From the NCBI RefSeq assembly GCF_014850975.1, contig NZ_JACXST010000002.1:558001-622000 (forward strand): a stretch of 64,000 nucleotides of DNA, given 5' to 3'. This document shows, in pieces, positions 39,312-47,942 of the stretch. Each line of letters begins with the position of its first letter. Position 1 is the stretch's first letter. Source of the DNA: Methylomonas fluvii (lineage in GTDB: Bacteria; Pseudomonadota; Gammaproteobacteria; Methylococcales; Methylomonadaceae). The notes under the pieces were generated by a model. That model was given only the letters and a program-made list of their open reading frames with translations. It had not been told where the DNA came from and did no database searches. A program made the translations under genes and the position numbers.

Positions 39312-39907
39312 CGTCGAACATGCCTGTTGCCCGAATAAATCGCGCGCTCGGTAAGCACATAGTCCATGAACACATCGTGTGTATCCATCGCCACCTGCGG
39401 CAAAAGTTGGGCTTTATAACAAATCGCCGCTAACACCGCGTTGGGCCGCACTTTTTGCAGTAGCCTGTCGTAATAACCGGCGCCGTTGCCCAAGCGCCCG
39501 CCTTGCTTGTCAAAAGCCACACCGGGCACGATGACGACATCCAGTTCATCGACACGCACTTGTTTTGCCGGCTCCAGCCAACGTGCGCGCGGCGGTTCGA
39601 GAATATTCCACATGCCCGCTTGCAATTCGTCGAGTGATTCCAACTGCCACAAACCCAGTTGCTTATGGCCCGTAGTATCGACCGTACAATAAGGCACAAC
39701 AATGCGCTTACCCGAATTTAGTTCTGCGGCTACGGTAGGCAGCGTCCGCACCTCTGAACGGCAATGCAAATACCACATCACTGTCTTGGCGGCTTGATAC
39801 CAGGCTTGCTCGACGACACGCCGGCAAATGTCGGCGCTGATCGCATCCTTATCAGCCTGCGCATGACGCGCTGCGTAGGCGGTTTGGCGTTGTTCGGCTT
39901 TATTCAT
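39308..39907 (-). CDS. 5-formyltetrahydrofolate cyclo-ligase
   Basis: 199 residues, usual size. Converts 5-formyl-THF to methenyl-THF with ATP. Family signatures are MWYLHCRSEVRT near 45, VIVPGVAFDKQGGRLGNGAGYYDRLL near 128-153 and VLTERAIYSG at the end. ATG at 39907 is chosen over GTG at 39913. The start overlaps the end of miaA, so the two are coupled. In a one-carbon-metabolising organism folate recycling would be in demand, but the sequence does not show this. Confidence 0.92.
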   Translation of the reverse strand: MNKAEQRQTAYAARHAQADKDAISADICRRVVEQAWYQAAKTVMWYLHCRSEVRTLPTVAAELNSGKRIVVPYCTVDTTGHKQLGLWQLESLDELQAGMWNILEPPRARWLEPAKQVRVDELDVVIVPGVAFDKQGGRLGNGAGYYDRLLQKVRPNAVLAAICYKAQLLPQVAMDTHDVFMDYVLTERAIYSGNRHVRR

Positions 39908-40838
39908 AGGCACGGCAATAGGCCAGGGCTTGGCCGACTAGGTCTTTAGAACCGGTAATTAAATGATGGGCATCCTGCTCCTTGCGTAGCCAGGTAAATT
40001 GGCGTTTGGCCAACTGACGAGTCGCGATAATGGCTTTGTCCCGCATGGTTGCCAGGTCGTATTCGCCGCTTAGATAGGACCAAGCCTGCCGATACCCGAC
40101 GCAGCGTATCGATGGCATGCTCTCGTCCAGATCGCCGCGTTGCCATAAAGCCTGCACTTCGTCGAGAAAACCTTGTTTCAACATCAGATCGAAGCGCTCG
40201 GCTATCTTGTCGTGCAAGGTACTACGCTGCTCAGGCGCAATAATCAATTTGATAAACCGATACGGCTGCTCGACATGCTGGTCGGCGTCGAAGAAACTGG
40301 ATAACGGCCGGCCGCTGATTTCAAAGACCTCCAGCGCCCTTTGAATACGTTGTGGGTCGTTGACATGGATCCGCGCCGCGGCTTGCGGGTCGACTTGCGC
40401 CAGACGGGCATGTAAGGCGTCCTTTCCCAAGGTTTGCAATTCCTCGTCCAATCGCTGACGAATTTCCGGATCAGCGGCCGGCAATTGCGCCAAACCTTGG
40501 GTCAAGGCGCTGAAGTACAACATCGTCCCTCCCACCAAAATCGGCAACTTGCCACGTTCAGTAATATCAGTCATCAACGCCAATGCGCGGTCACGGAACT
40601 GGCCGGTGGAAAAACTCTCACGGGGATCGAGAATGTCGATTAAATGATGCGGCACGCCACCGCGCTCGGCCAGGGTCGGTTTGGCGGTGCCTATGTCCAT
40701 GCTTTTATAAACCAAGGCCGAATCGACGCTAATGATTTCGGTGTCCAAGGCGTGCGCCAGCGCCGCGCCCAGCGCGGTTTTGCCGGATGCAGTCGGCCCC
40801 ATCAACAGGATTGCCAACGGTTTTTGCAACTCGCTCAT
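39900..40838 (-). CDS. miaA: tRNA dimethylallyltransferase
   Basis: 312 residues, usual length. Transfers the dimethylallyl group to A37 of tRNAs reading U-first codons. P-loop GPTASGKTALGAALA is at residues 14-28; DSALVYKSMDIGTAKP near 39-54; LVGGTMLYFSAL near 102. SIRCVGYRQAW is near 244. It starts immediately after the mutL stop. Confidence 0.96.
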   Translation of the reverse strand: MSELQKPLAILLMGPTASGKTALGAALAHALDTEIISVDSALVYKSMDIGTAKPTLAERGGVPHHLIDILDPRESFSTGQFRDRALALMTDITERGKLPILVGGTMLYFSALTQGLAQLPAADPEIRQRLDEELQTLGKDALHARLAQVDPQAAARIHVNDPQRIQRALEVFEISGRPLSSFFDADQHVEQPYRFIKLIIAPEQRSTLHDKIAERFDLMLKQGFLDEVQALWQRGDLDESMPSIRCVGYRQAWSYLSGEYDLATMRDKAIIATRQLAKRQFTWLRKEQDAHHLITGSKDLVGQALAYCRAYE

Positions 40839-42710
40839 TTATTGCCCACGCATGAAAAACCGGTCCAAATCCTGATGGCTTAGCGCCACCCAGGTCGGTC
40901 GGCCGTGGTTACACTGGCCGATGCGCTCGGTTTGCTCCATGTCGCGCAGCAAAGCGTTCATTTCTTCGATGCTGAGTTTGCGCTTGGCCCGCACCGAACT
41001 GTGACAAGCCATGGTCGCCAAAATCGCATTGATACTTTCCTGGGCTTTATGGCTGACGCCGTGAGTGGCCAGATCGGCCAGAATGTCGCGCACCAACTGA
41101 TCGACATCGGCTTTTGCCAGCAGAGCCGGCGTGGCTCTGAGCACCACCGTTTCCGGGCCGGAACGGTTGATTTCAAAACCCAGATTCATAAAAAACTCGT
41201 GCTCTTGCTCCGCCAGATCGGCCTCGGCGGCGGTAACTTGCAACTTGATCGGCAACAGTAAGGGCTGGGAGACTATCGCTCGCTGGTGGTAATGCTGTTT
41301 CAGCCGTTCATACGTCACCCGCTCATGGGCGGCGTGGGCATCCACCAAAATAATGCCGTTGGCCGTTTCCGCCAGAATGTAAATATTGTGGATGTGCGCC
41401 AAGGCAAAACCCAGCGGCGGTATCGCCGACTCGCCGACCGGCTGGGTTGAGCTGACGTGCTCGGTCTGCGGATACAGCTTGCCGTAGACTTTAATTTGCT
41501 CGGCCACATCCGACATATTGGCTCGTTCGGACGGGTAGCGATAAGCGCCGAATGCTTCAGGTGAAGATCGTCGCGGCATGCTATCCACACCCGACTCCGG
41601 CATCGTCAGCGGTAAAGAGGTTTGTTGATTCAAGGGCGTCCGCAGTGGCGTTTGCGCCGCCGAAACTTCGCCTACAGTTTCGATTTGCTGCGCCACCACA
41701 GCCGCGCCGGGCCGTTGATCGGCCAAACTGCGATGCAAGGCCTGAAACAGAAAATCATGCACCATCCGTCCTTCCCGAAAACGTACTTCCAATTTGGTCG
41801 GATGCGCGTTGACGTCAACCAGCGCGGGGTCGAGCTCCAGGTACAACACAAACACCGGATGCCGGCCGTGGTAAAGCACATCCTGATAGGCCTGCTTCAC
41901 CGCATGGGCCACCAAGCGATCTTTGATCAAGCGACCGTTGACGTAGAAAAACTGCATATCCTGCTGGCTGCGGGAAAAGGTCGGTAAGCCGACCCAACCG
42001 TGTAAATGCAAACCGGATGCGGCAAAATCGATCGTCACGCAATTCTCGACAAAGGCCGAGCCGCAAATCGCGGCGATACGTTTTTCCTGGGCAGCCTGCG
42101 TCGCCGCGGGTTTGAGATTCAGCACTTCGCGTTGATTGTGATTCAACAGAAAACCCACATCAAAACGCGCCAAGGCCAATCTTTGAATGAGGTTTTCGAT
42201 GTGAGAAAACTCGGTCTTCTCGGCTTTTAAAAATTTACGCCGCGCCGGGGTGTTGTAGAACAGGTCGCGGACATCCACCGTGGTACCAGGCGGATGCGGA
42301 TCGGGTTGCGGATCGAAATTTTGCTCGGTGCCGTCGGCGCTGACTTGCCAAGCGCATTCGGCATCGGCACTACGGGAGATCAAAGTCAATCGCGCCACCG
42401 AACTGATGCTGGGCAAGGCTTCGCCGCGAAAGCCCATGCTGATCACATGCTCCAAATCATCCAACGAGGCAATCTTGCTGGTGGCATGCCGGGATAAAGC
42501 CAACGCCAAATCGTCTTTGACGATGCCGCAACCGTTATCGCGGATTCGGATTTGCCGGGTGCCGCCATGCTCCACATCAATTTGTATCTGGGTGGCTCCA
42601 GCATCGAAACAATTTTCGACCAGTTCCTTGACCACGGACGCCGGCCGCTCGACCACCTCGCCGGCGGCGATTTGATTGACTAATTGGGTAGGTAAAGCAT
42701 GAATCCGCAT
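40839..42710 (-). CDS. mutL: DNA mismatch repair protein MutL
   Basis: 623 residues. The N-terminal GHKL ATPase has AAGEVVERPASVVKELVENCFDAGATQIQI near 16-45, DNGCGI and GFRGEALPSISSV. The C-terminal dimerisation domain has DAHAAHERVTYERLKQH near residue 458, which keeps the acidic and His residues of the endonuclease motif (consensus DQHAxxExxxxE, here with Ala for Gln). MACHSSVRAKRKLS and CNHGRPTWV also remain. E. coli MutL lacks this motif. Position between amiC and miaA is the common order. Confidence 0.96.
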   Translation of the reverse strand: MRIHALPTQLVNQIAAGEVVERPASVVKELVENCFDAGATQIQIDVEHGGTRQIRIRDNGCGIVKDDLALALSRHATSKIASLDDLEHVISMGFRGEALPSISSVARLTLISRSADAECAWQVSADGTEQNFDPQPDPHPPGTTVDVRDLFYNTPARRKFLKAEKTEFSHIENLIQRLALARFDVGFLLNHNQREVLNLKPAATQAAQEKRIAAICGSAFVENCVTIDFAASGLHLHGWVGLPTFSRSQQDMQFFYVNGRLIKDRLVAHAVKQAYQDVLYHGRHPVFVLYLELDPALVDVNAHPTKLEVRFREGRMVHDFLFQALHRSLADQRPGAAVVAQQIETVGEVSAAQTPLRTPLNQQTSLPLTMPESGVDSMPRRSSPEAFGAYRYPSERANMSDVAEQIKVYGKLYPQTEHVSSTQPVGESAIPPLGFALAHIHNIYILAETANGIILVDAHAAHERVTYERLKQHYHQRAIVSQPLLLPIKLQVTAAEADLAEQEHEFFMNLGFEINRSGPETVVLRATPALLAKADVDQLVRDILADLATHGVSHKAQESINAILATMACHSSVRAKRKLSIEEMNALLRDMEQTERIGQCNHGRPTWVALSHQDLDRFFMRGQ

Positions 42711-42757
42711 TGGCCGCGCTCAAACAAAAGCGCGTATTTTAGCGGATGGAAATGAAA

Positions 42758-42779
42758 CGGGGCGAAATGATTCGCCCCG
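42758..42779 (-). terminator. terminator after amiC
   Basis: Arms CGGGGCGAA and TTCGCCCCG pair perfectly around a 4-base loop, with GTTTCATTT after it on the minus strand. It lies 17 bases past the amiC stop and before mutL. Confidence 0.65.
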
Positions 42780-42795
42780 CTTTAAGATAGTTTAA

Positions 42796-44355
42796 TCAGC
42801 TGTCATGTGGAATCTGCAACACCTGACCAACGCGCACATTACCGTCATTCATCGCATTGGCCATCCGCAAGGCCCGCATGCTTATGCCGTATTGCTGGGC
42901 AATGCCGGACAGGGTTTCGCCGCGATTAATCACATGATGCGTACCGGCACTATTACTCGCGATTGTGGCTGGAGCGGCATCCGGCTCTCTAGCAGCCAAC
43001 ACCGGTTTTTGCTCTGGCTTCGCTTTAGCCACCGGTTCTTTGTCATCCAGATCCACTGCCGCCAATTGCACGGCTTTAGATTTGCCGGAACGATTCAACT
43101 GCGCCATCATCGTATCGGCCGGCGCATATTGTTTAAAGTGGCCGACAATGCCGCTAAATACGGCTGATGCCATCTTGTTTTGATAAGCCTTGGTGTTTAA
43201 ACGGCGCTCTTCTTCCGGATTGGAAATGAAAGCAGTTTCCACCAGAATCGACGGAATTTCCGCCGACTTTAACACCACAAACCCGGCTTTTTGTACCGCG
43301 CTTCTGTGTAAATGGCCGACATTTTTAACACTTTTTAACACCTTGTTGCCGACATTCTGACTGGCTTCTTTCGCCGCTTTGTTGGATAAATCCATCAACA
43401 CCGAGGTCAAGGTGTCATCGCGGTCCTCAGCGGCACCGCCATCCACCGCGTTTTCACTATTAGCCAACCACGTGGCGCCAGCACTGGACGCGCCCTTATT
43501 GGCCAACGTATAAACCGACGCACCATGCGCCTGGCTATCGCTAAACGCGTCGGCATGAATCGACACAAACAAATCGGCCTTGGCCGCGCGGGCAATGCGG
43601 CGGCGTTCGTTTAATTTCACAAAATAGTCACCATCGCGAATCATCACCGCTTTCATGCCCGGCTGACTGTTGACCATGCCTTGCAGGCTCTTGGCAATCG
43701 CAAACACCACGTCTTTTTCCTGTGTGCCGTTCGCGCCCTGCGCACCAATATCTTTACCGCCGTGACCAGCGTCGATGGCCACAATGATGTGACGGCCTTT
43801 GGCTTTGGCGACTGATTTAACCGCGACAGGCTTGGCAGTGGCCTCGGATTTCTTGGTAGATTTATCGGCTTTTTCGGCAACAGCGGCCTCTGATGTGGCT
43901 GTCGGTTTTTCTGTTTTAACCGCCGTGACTGGAGTGAACGCTCTTTCAGCTGGCTTAGCCGCTAAAGGCGGCGTCACTGGCTGCTCTTTTGCCGCCAAAT
44001 CGATTTGCAAATTCTTACCAACCATCGCGACTTTGGCGTCCGCATCAGATTTCAATTCGACGACGATACGCAAATCTTTGTTGTTACGCATTGCACTGCG
44101 GGCAAAACCAAACAACGGATGATCCGCAACCGGTTGAATCAAATCCTGCGCCATTTTGGCATCGCTAAAATCCATAACCAGACGATTGGGACTTTTCAAC
44201 ACAAAGGCATGATGCTTGACCGTGCTCGGTAAATTGACCAACAGTTGATTGGTGGATGAATAACTGATAGGACCCAGTTCAGTCTGAGCCGCGAGCACCG
44301 AAAACGTGGGTAATAACAATCCCCATATCCAGAAAGTTTTAGACATCTGCTGCAT
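42796..44355 (-). CDS. amiC: N-acetylmuramoyl-L-alanine amidase, AmiC-type with AMIN and LysM
   Basis: 519 residues. Periplasmic enzyme that cuts the peptide stem from murein at cell separation. A signal peptide covers about 1-24 (FWIWGLLLPTFSVLAA). The AMIN targeting domain lies at about 25-125, then a Lys/Ala/Pro-rich linker. The Amidase_3 domain is at about 195-415, with zinc ligands in AIDAGHGGKDIGAQG, SIHADAF and the ETAFISNPEEE motif. A LysM domain ends the protein (GETLSGIAQQYGISMRALRMAN). Start at 44355 or 44346 both give a signal peptide. tsaE lies upstream. Confidence 0.93.
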   Translation of the reverse strand: MQQMSKTFWIWGLLLPTFSVLAAQTELGPISYSSTNQLLVNLPSTVKHHAFVLKSPNRLVMDFSDAKMAQDLIQPVADHPLFGFARSAMRNNKDLRIVVELKSDADAKVAMVGKNLQIDLAAKEQPVTPPLAAKPAERAFTPVTAVKTEKPTATSEAAVAEKADKSTKKSEATAKPVAVKSVAKAKGRHIIVAIDAGHGGKDIGAQGANGTQEKDVVFAIAKSLQGMVNSQPGMKAVMIRDGDYFVKLNERRRIARAAKADLFVSIHADAFSDSQAHGASVYTLANKGASSAGATWLANSENAVDGGAAEDRDDTLTSVLMDLSNKAAKEASQNVGNKVLKSVKNVGHLHRSAVQKAGFVVLKSAEIPSILVETAFISNPEEERRLNTKAYQNKMASAVFSGIVGHFKQYAPADTMMAQLNRSGKSKAVQLAAVDLDDKEPVAKAKPEQKPVLAAREPDAAPATIASNSAGTHHVINRGETLSGIAQQYGISMRALRMANAMNDGNVRVGQVLQIPHDS

Positions 44356-44390
44356 ACCCCACATTTCCACTAGTGACAACTTCGTTGAAA

Positions 44391-44861
44391 TTATAGCAGT
44401 AGGTTATTGTTTTTCCAGTTTAGTTTTATATCGCCAAGCCGATTTTTTGCTAACACATTGATTTCAGCGGTACGTTGCTGTTGAAAATAATTCAACCTTA
44501 CTTCCAGATCGGCCGTAGGCAAAAATCCCGCGCCCATTTGCGGCCATTCGATGCAGCACAATGCGTTTTGGTTGAGATAATCGTCCATGCCCATCCATTC
44601 CAGTTCTTCCGGATCCTTCAGTCGATACAAATCAAAATGAAACAAGCGCCGGCCATCGACTTCGTATTCCTCGACCAAGGTGTAAGTAGGGCTTTTCACC
44701 GCGCCTTGATGGCCGGCGGCACGCAACAAGCCGCGCACCAGCGTCGTCTTGCCGGCACCCAAATCGCCGTACAAAAACAGCAGACATTTTGCCGGCAGGG
44801 CTTGCCAGAGCGCGGCGCCCAGCGCTTCGGTATCTTCGGGGGTTTCCAGTGTGATGTTCAT
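44391..44861 (-). CDS. tsaE: tRNA threonylcarbamoyladenosine biosynthesis ATPase TsaE
   Basis: 156 residues, normal length. P-loop protein that powers the TsaBDE t6A complex. Walker A is LYGDLGAGKTTLVRGLL near 30-46. SPTYTLVEEYEVDGRRLFHFDLYRL near 58-82 is characteristic. It overlaps the nnrED stop by 1 base (TAATG) and precedes amiC, the common gammaproteobacterial order. Confidence 0.96.
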   Translation of the reverse strand: MNITLETPEDTEALGAALWQALPAKCLLFLYGDLGAGKTTLVRGLLRAAGHQGAVKSPTYTLVEEYEVDGRRLFHFDLYRLKDPEELEWMGMDDYLNQNALCCIEWPQMGAGFLPTADLEVRLNYFQQQRTAEINVLAKNRLGDIKLNWKNNNLLL

Positions 44862-46324
44862 TAATTCAATAACTTCCTGATTCGCTCCGGCAAATCGCCG
44901 GCCAGCAAGCCGCGCTCGCCAAATTCCGCAGCCAAGCTATCCGCTGCTTCGCCATGCACATAGACGCCAAGCCGGGTGGCATCTTCCAGACTCAACCCCT
45001 GCGCCAGCAAACTGCCAATCAAGCCCGACAACACGTCACCCATGCCGCCGCTAGCCATGCCGGGGTTGCCGGTGGTGCCGACATAGATCGTTTCGCCGCC
45101 GGTAATCAAGGTACCGGCGCCTTTTAATAGACAGGTGCCGCCGTACTGACTGTGCAAATCCGTCAACGCGGCAAAGCGGTCAGCGGAGATTTGCCCGGCG
45201 CTACAGCCCAGCAAGCGCGCGGCTTCGCCGGGGTGTGGCGTTAATATCCAATTCGCGCGCCGCTTGGGTTGCAAGGACAACAGATTCAAGGCGTCGGCAT
45301 CGATCACGCACTGCTTGTCAATGGCCAGCGCCGCGCCGAACATCTCCCTGGCCCAATCGTCCTGCCCCAGACCAGGCCCGATGACGATGACGCTGGCCTT
45401 CTCCAACAAGGCATGTAGCGCTTCGCCGCATTCCAGGCCGTGGCACATTAACTCCGGCCGGCCAATATTGATCAGCCCGCTATGCGCGGCGCGGGTGGCG
45501 ATACTAACCAGACCGGCCCCGGAACGCAAGGCCGCCTCGCCGGCCAAACGAATCGCCCCGGTATAACCCAGATTACCGCCGATCAACAACACGTGACCAA
45601 AATCGCCTTTATGCGCCGTCCGTGGACGACGCGGCAACGCTAACTTATCCAACAATTCGGCGAACGGCGGCATTGCCGCCAACACTGCGGCGTCGATATC
45701 CAAGGTGTTGCAAATAATCTCACCGCAATACTCCGACGCTTCGCCGGTAAACAAGCCGCACTTCAAACCGATAAAAGTCACCGTCACATCTGCCTTGACC
45801 GCGCAGCCCAATACCGAGCCGGTGTAGGCGTGTAAGCCGGACGGCACATCCACGGCAAGCACCGGGCCATATGCAGCATTAATCGCCGAGATGGCTAACG
45901 CGAAATCTTGCCCGACTTCCCGACTCAAACCAATTCCGAACAAGGCATCGACGATCACCCCTTGCAACTTGGATTGCCCGGCTTCGAAACCGCTGACACT
46001 GCCACCGGCCTTTAAAAAATCTTGATACGCAGCAAGCGCATCGCCCGGCAACCCATGCGGATCGGTCAAGGCATAAACGGTTACCTGATAATTAGCCTGC
46101 AAGGCCAGCGTCGCCACTTCATAACCATCGCCGCCGTTATTACCGCCGCCGCAAAACACCGTGACTGCTTGTTGTTCCGGCCAGCACCGTCTTATCTGCT
46201 CGAACAGCGCATATCCGGCCCGCCGCATCAATTCCCGGCCAGGAATTCCCAACTCGTCGATCGCGTATCGCTCGGCTTCGCGGATTTGGGCGGTGCAATA
46301 GAGTTTGTTTGAGGGTGTTTGCAT
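44861..46324 (-). CDS. nnr: bifunctional NAD(P)H-hydrate repair enzyme (epimerase/dehydratase)
   Basis: 487 residues. The N-terminal YjeF_N epimerase domain (about 1-215) has VFCGGGNNGGDGYEVA near 58-73 and DALFGIGLSREV. The C-terminal kinase-like ADP-dependent dehydratase (about 225-485) has GHVLLIGGNLGYTGAIRLAGEAALRSGAGLVSI, ILTPHPGEAARLLGC near 358 and GNPGMASGGMGDVLSGLIG near 415. It repairs damaged NADH and NADPH. First gene of the run leading to tsaE and amiC. Confidence 0.95.
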   Translation of the reverse strand: MQTPSNKLYCTAQIREAERYAIDELGIPGRELMRRAGYALFEQIRRCWPEQQAVTVFCGGGNNGGDGYEVATLALQANYQVTVYALTDPHGLPGDALAAYQDFLKAGGSVSGFEAGQSKLQGVIVDALFGIGLSREVGQDFALAISAINAAYGPVLAVDVPSGLHAYTGSVLGCAVKADVTVTFIGLKCGLFTGEASEYCGEIICNTLDIDAAVLAAMPPFAELLDKLALPRRPRTAHKGDFGHVLLIGGNLGYTGAIRLAGEAALRSGAGLVSIATRAAHSGLINIGRPELMCHGLECGEALHALLEKASVIVIGPGLGQDDWAREMFGAALAIDKQCVIDADALNLLSLQPKRRANWILTPHPGEAARLLGCSAGQISADRFAALTDLHSQYGGTCLLKGAGTLITGGETIYVGTTGNPGMASGGMGDVLSGLIGSLLAQGLSLEDATRLGVYVHGEAADSLAAEFGERGLLAGDLPERIRKLLN

Positions 46325-46459
46325 GGGGTGACCTTGGGAAAGTCGATAGGATTTTTGTCGCGGATCTTGCCGAAATTGGTTAGCTGGATTGCCCCGGTAC
46401 CTGTCGGCAAAACTAACTTAAATCAAACTCTCGGCCGTTTCGAAAAATCAATTCCGCGT

Positions 46460-46743
46460 TCATGGTTGATTTTCGCGGTACACGGTTAATATCTCGATGG
46501 CATCGCCGTTTAAACGGTAAACAAAGCTGTATTGTTGATAGACCACCCCGCGAATGTTTTCGCCAAACTCCGGCATCGGCGTACCCGACTCCGGAAACTG
46601 AGCCATATATAGGGTACGCACCGCGTACCATTGGAGCCATCATGGTGGCAAAAGCCCGAAGGTACGCGGTGCGTACACTACCGAGCTATTTCCGCCAAGC
46701 GCTGTCCGGCGCGCGGCGAAAAGACAATGCGGTACTCACTCAT
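46460..46743 (-). pseudogene. ParE/RelE-type toxin gene broken by a repeat insertion
   Basis: The 5' piece starts at 46743 with MSEYRIVFSPRAGQRLAEIA and runs into a stop at 46678. The 3' piece, in another frame, reads QFPESGTPMPEFGENIRGVV and continues through YSFVYRLNGDAIEILTVYRENQP to a stop at 46460. Together these are the two ends of a ParE/RelE toxin of about 90-95 residues. About 25 residues of the middle are replaced by a palindromic repeat pair (46614-46676). The start overlaps the upstream antitoxin stop, as in intact toxin-antitoxin pairs. The toxin is very probably dead. Downstream, overlapping the stop, lies a 16-codon frame (46413-46463) of no clear meaning. Confidence 0.75.
46614..46676. 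repeat. REP-type inverted repeat pair (BIME-like)
   Basis: GTACGCACCGCGTACC (46614-46629) and its exact reverse complement GGTACGCGGTGCGTAC (46661-46676) flank a 31-base centre that can itself fold (GCCATCATGGTGGC). It lies inside the ParE toxin gene. The layout is that of two facing REP units such as those moved by RAYT transposases; no transposase is nearby. Confidence 0.75.
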
Positions 46744-46948
46744 ATTTCCGGCGAATGTCCTTCATCACCTGTTGCAACGACAGGCCCTCGCCGGCAGCCA
46801 ATTGAGTAATCGACACACCGATGTCCTGCTTGATCTTGCGCTGCTGCCCAAACTCGGCGAAGGCACTGGCAATGGACTGCTGATTATTGCCAAACAACTG
46901 CTGCAAGCTGGCTTCCAGCTCAGGCTTATCGATTTCGATGTTTAACAT
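46736..46948 (-). CDS. antitoxin of a ParD/RelB-like pair
   Basis: About 70 residues with the MLNIEIDKPELEASL start, or 83 if translated from 46987. The order antitoxin then overlapping toxin start (stop TGA inside the toxin ATGAGTGAG) is typical of type II systems. The sequence has QLFGNNQQSIASAFAEFGQQRKIKQDIGVSITQLAAGEGLSLQQVMKDIRRKYE and no well-recognised motif by eye. As the toxin is broken, the gene may be a solitary leftover or may still repress its own promoter. Confidence 0.65.
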   Translation of the reverse strand: MLNIEIDKPELEASLQQLFGNNQQSIASAFAEFGQQRKIKQDIGVSITQLAAGEGLSLQQVMKDIRRKYE

Positions 46949-47076
46949 GACGAATTCCAAAGATTTAGTTAGCTTGTAATTTTTCAAACCTCTTTAAGTC
47001 CGAAGCCGGCCAAGCAAGTTTGTAAAGCATAACGCCAAACCATTGCATAGCCAATTCGAACCAAAGCGAGGAGGGT

Positions 47077-47547
47077 TCAACCAACTCCAAAGGTTTTGTC
47101 ATTCAAGTTATAGCCAAGCGCCTTACACCTATCAAAAAAATCTATTCTAAATTTTTGCACATTAAATCCGCCAAGTTTCTTTTGCTTGACATTTAATATG
47201 GCTGTCGACTCAAAGATAACTTGTAATGCGTAGGTAACCACATCCGGTACTTCAAGTAAAACAACAAAATCAGGGCGGACGCTATAGTGCCCAACGTTGA
47301 AACTGTCAGGCAAGTCAAAACCCGTGAGTTTTGAATATCCAGAAACCCTCTTTTGATACCTGAAAGGATACGGCGGTCGAAGGTCTGCATGACAGGCAAT
47401 TAGCTCGAAGTCGATCCAAAGATGTTCAATGTCACCACCATATTCTTGGGAAAGATATTTACTAATTTCATTAAACGGATCCCGAAGGCAGTCACTTATA
47501 GCCAATGTTTGCTGATCACAACCGTTGGCATTAATCAAAACTTGCAT
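47077..47547 (-). CDS. unknown protein, A+T-richer than its neighbours
   Basis: About 156 residues beginning MQVLINANGCDQQT. No family recognised. It has a mixed alpha/beta look with several aromatic and Asp-rich stretches (DIEHLWIDFELIACHADLRPPYPFRYQKR, PDFVVLLEVPDVVTYALQVIF) and no signal peptide. Base composition and codon use are poorer in G+C than the flanking genes, suggesting recent arrival. The frame is open to 47703, but the upstream part runs through a repeat pair, so the shorter start is preferred. No strong ribosome site is visible. Confidence 0.5.
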   Translation of the reverse strand: MQVLINANGCDQQTLAISDCLRDPFNEISKYLSQEYGGDIEHLWIDFELIACHADLRPPYPFRYQKRVSGYSKLTGFDLPDSFNVGHYSVRPDFVVLLEVPDVVTYALQVIFESTAILNVKQKKLGGFNVQKFRIDFFDRCKALGYNLNDKTFGVG

Positions 47548-47583
47548 ATTTTTATGCTTTAGGAGAATTTTGCGGCTAATACT

Positions 47584-47717
47584 GTAGGCTGGGTAGAGCA
47601 ACGCGAAACCCAGCAATGGCTTGAAATAATGAAGTTCCTTTACATTCAAACTGCTCTTTGGTTTAGAAAACTTCTCAGCTGTAAAGCTGGGTTTCATTAT
47701 CATTCAACCCAGCCTAC
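47584..47717. repeat. second REP-type inverted repeat pair
   Basis: GTAGGCTGGGT (47584-47594) and ACCCAGCCTAC (47707-47717) are perfect outer complements. Each also has a local partner: GCTGGGT with ACCCAGC at 47608-47614, and AGCTGGGT at 47685-47692 with ACCCAGC at 47707-47713. So two hairpins face each other across about 70 bases, a BIME layout. It belongs to a different sequence class from the 46614 repeat. The rest of 47548-47942 shows no further feature. Confidence 0.65.
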
Positions 47718-47942
47718 TTCTGCAAACCCAACCTTGGCGTATCATCAATTTGCGGACATTGGCAAAACCAGAGCAATTGTTGAATTTGGATCGGTTTTTG
47801 TTTGATCGTCATAAGCTCCGCCCCTCCGCAGAACAAGGCTTCCGGAAAATGCTTTACCCAACCTCGTCGGAGGTAATTTTACGGACAATCCATCACACCT
47901 CTTATGTCACAATTGCCCAATAAACCGACACGGAGCAAAACC

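Noticed and set aside
47548..47703. N-terminal extension of the unknown gene to 47703
   Set aside because: The extra codons come from the repeat pair 47584-47717, so they are unlikely to be part of the protein.
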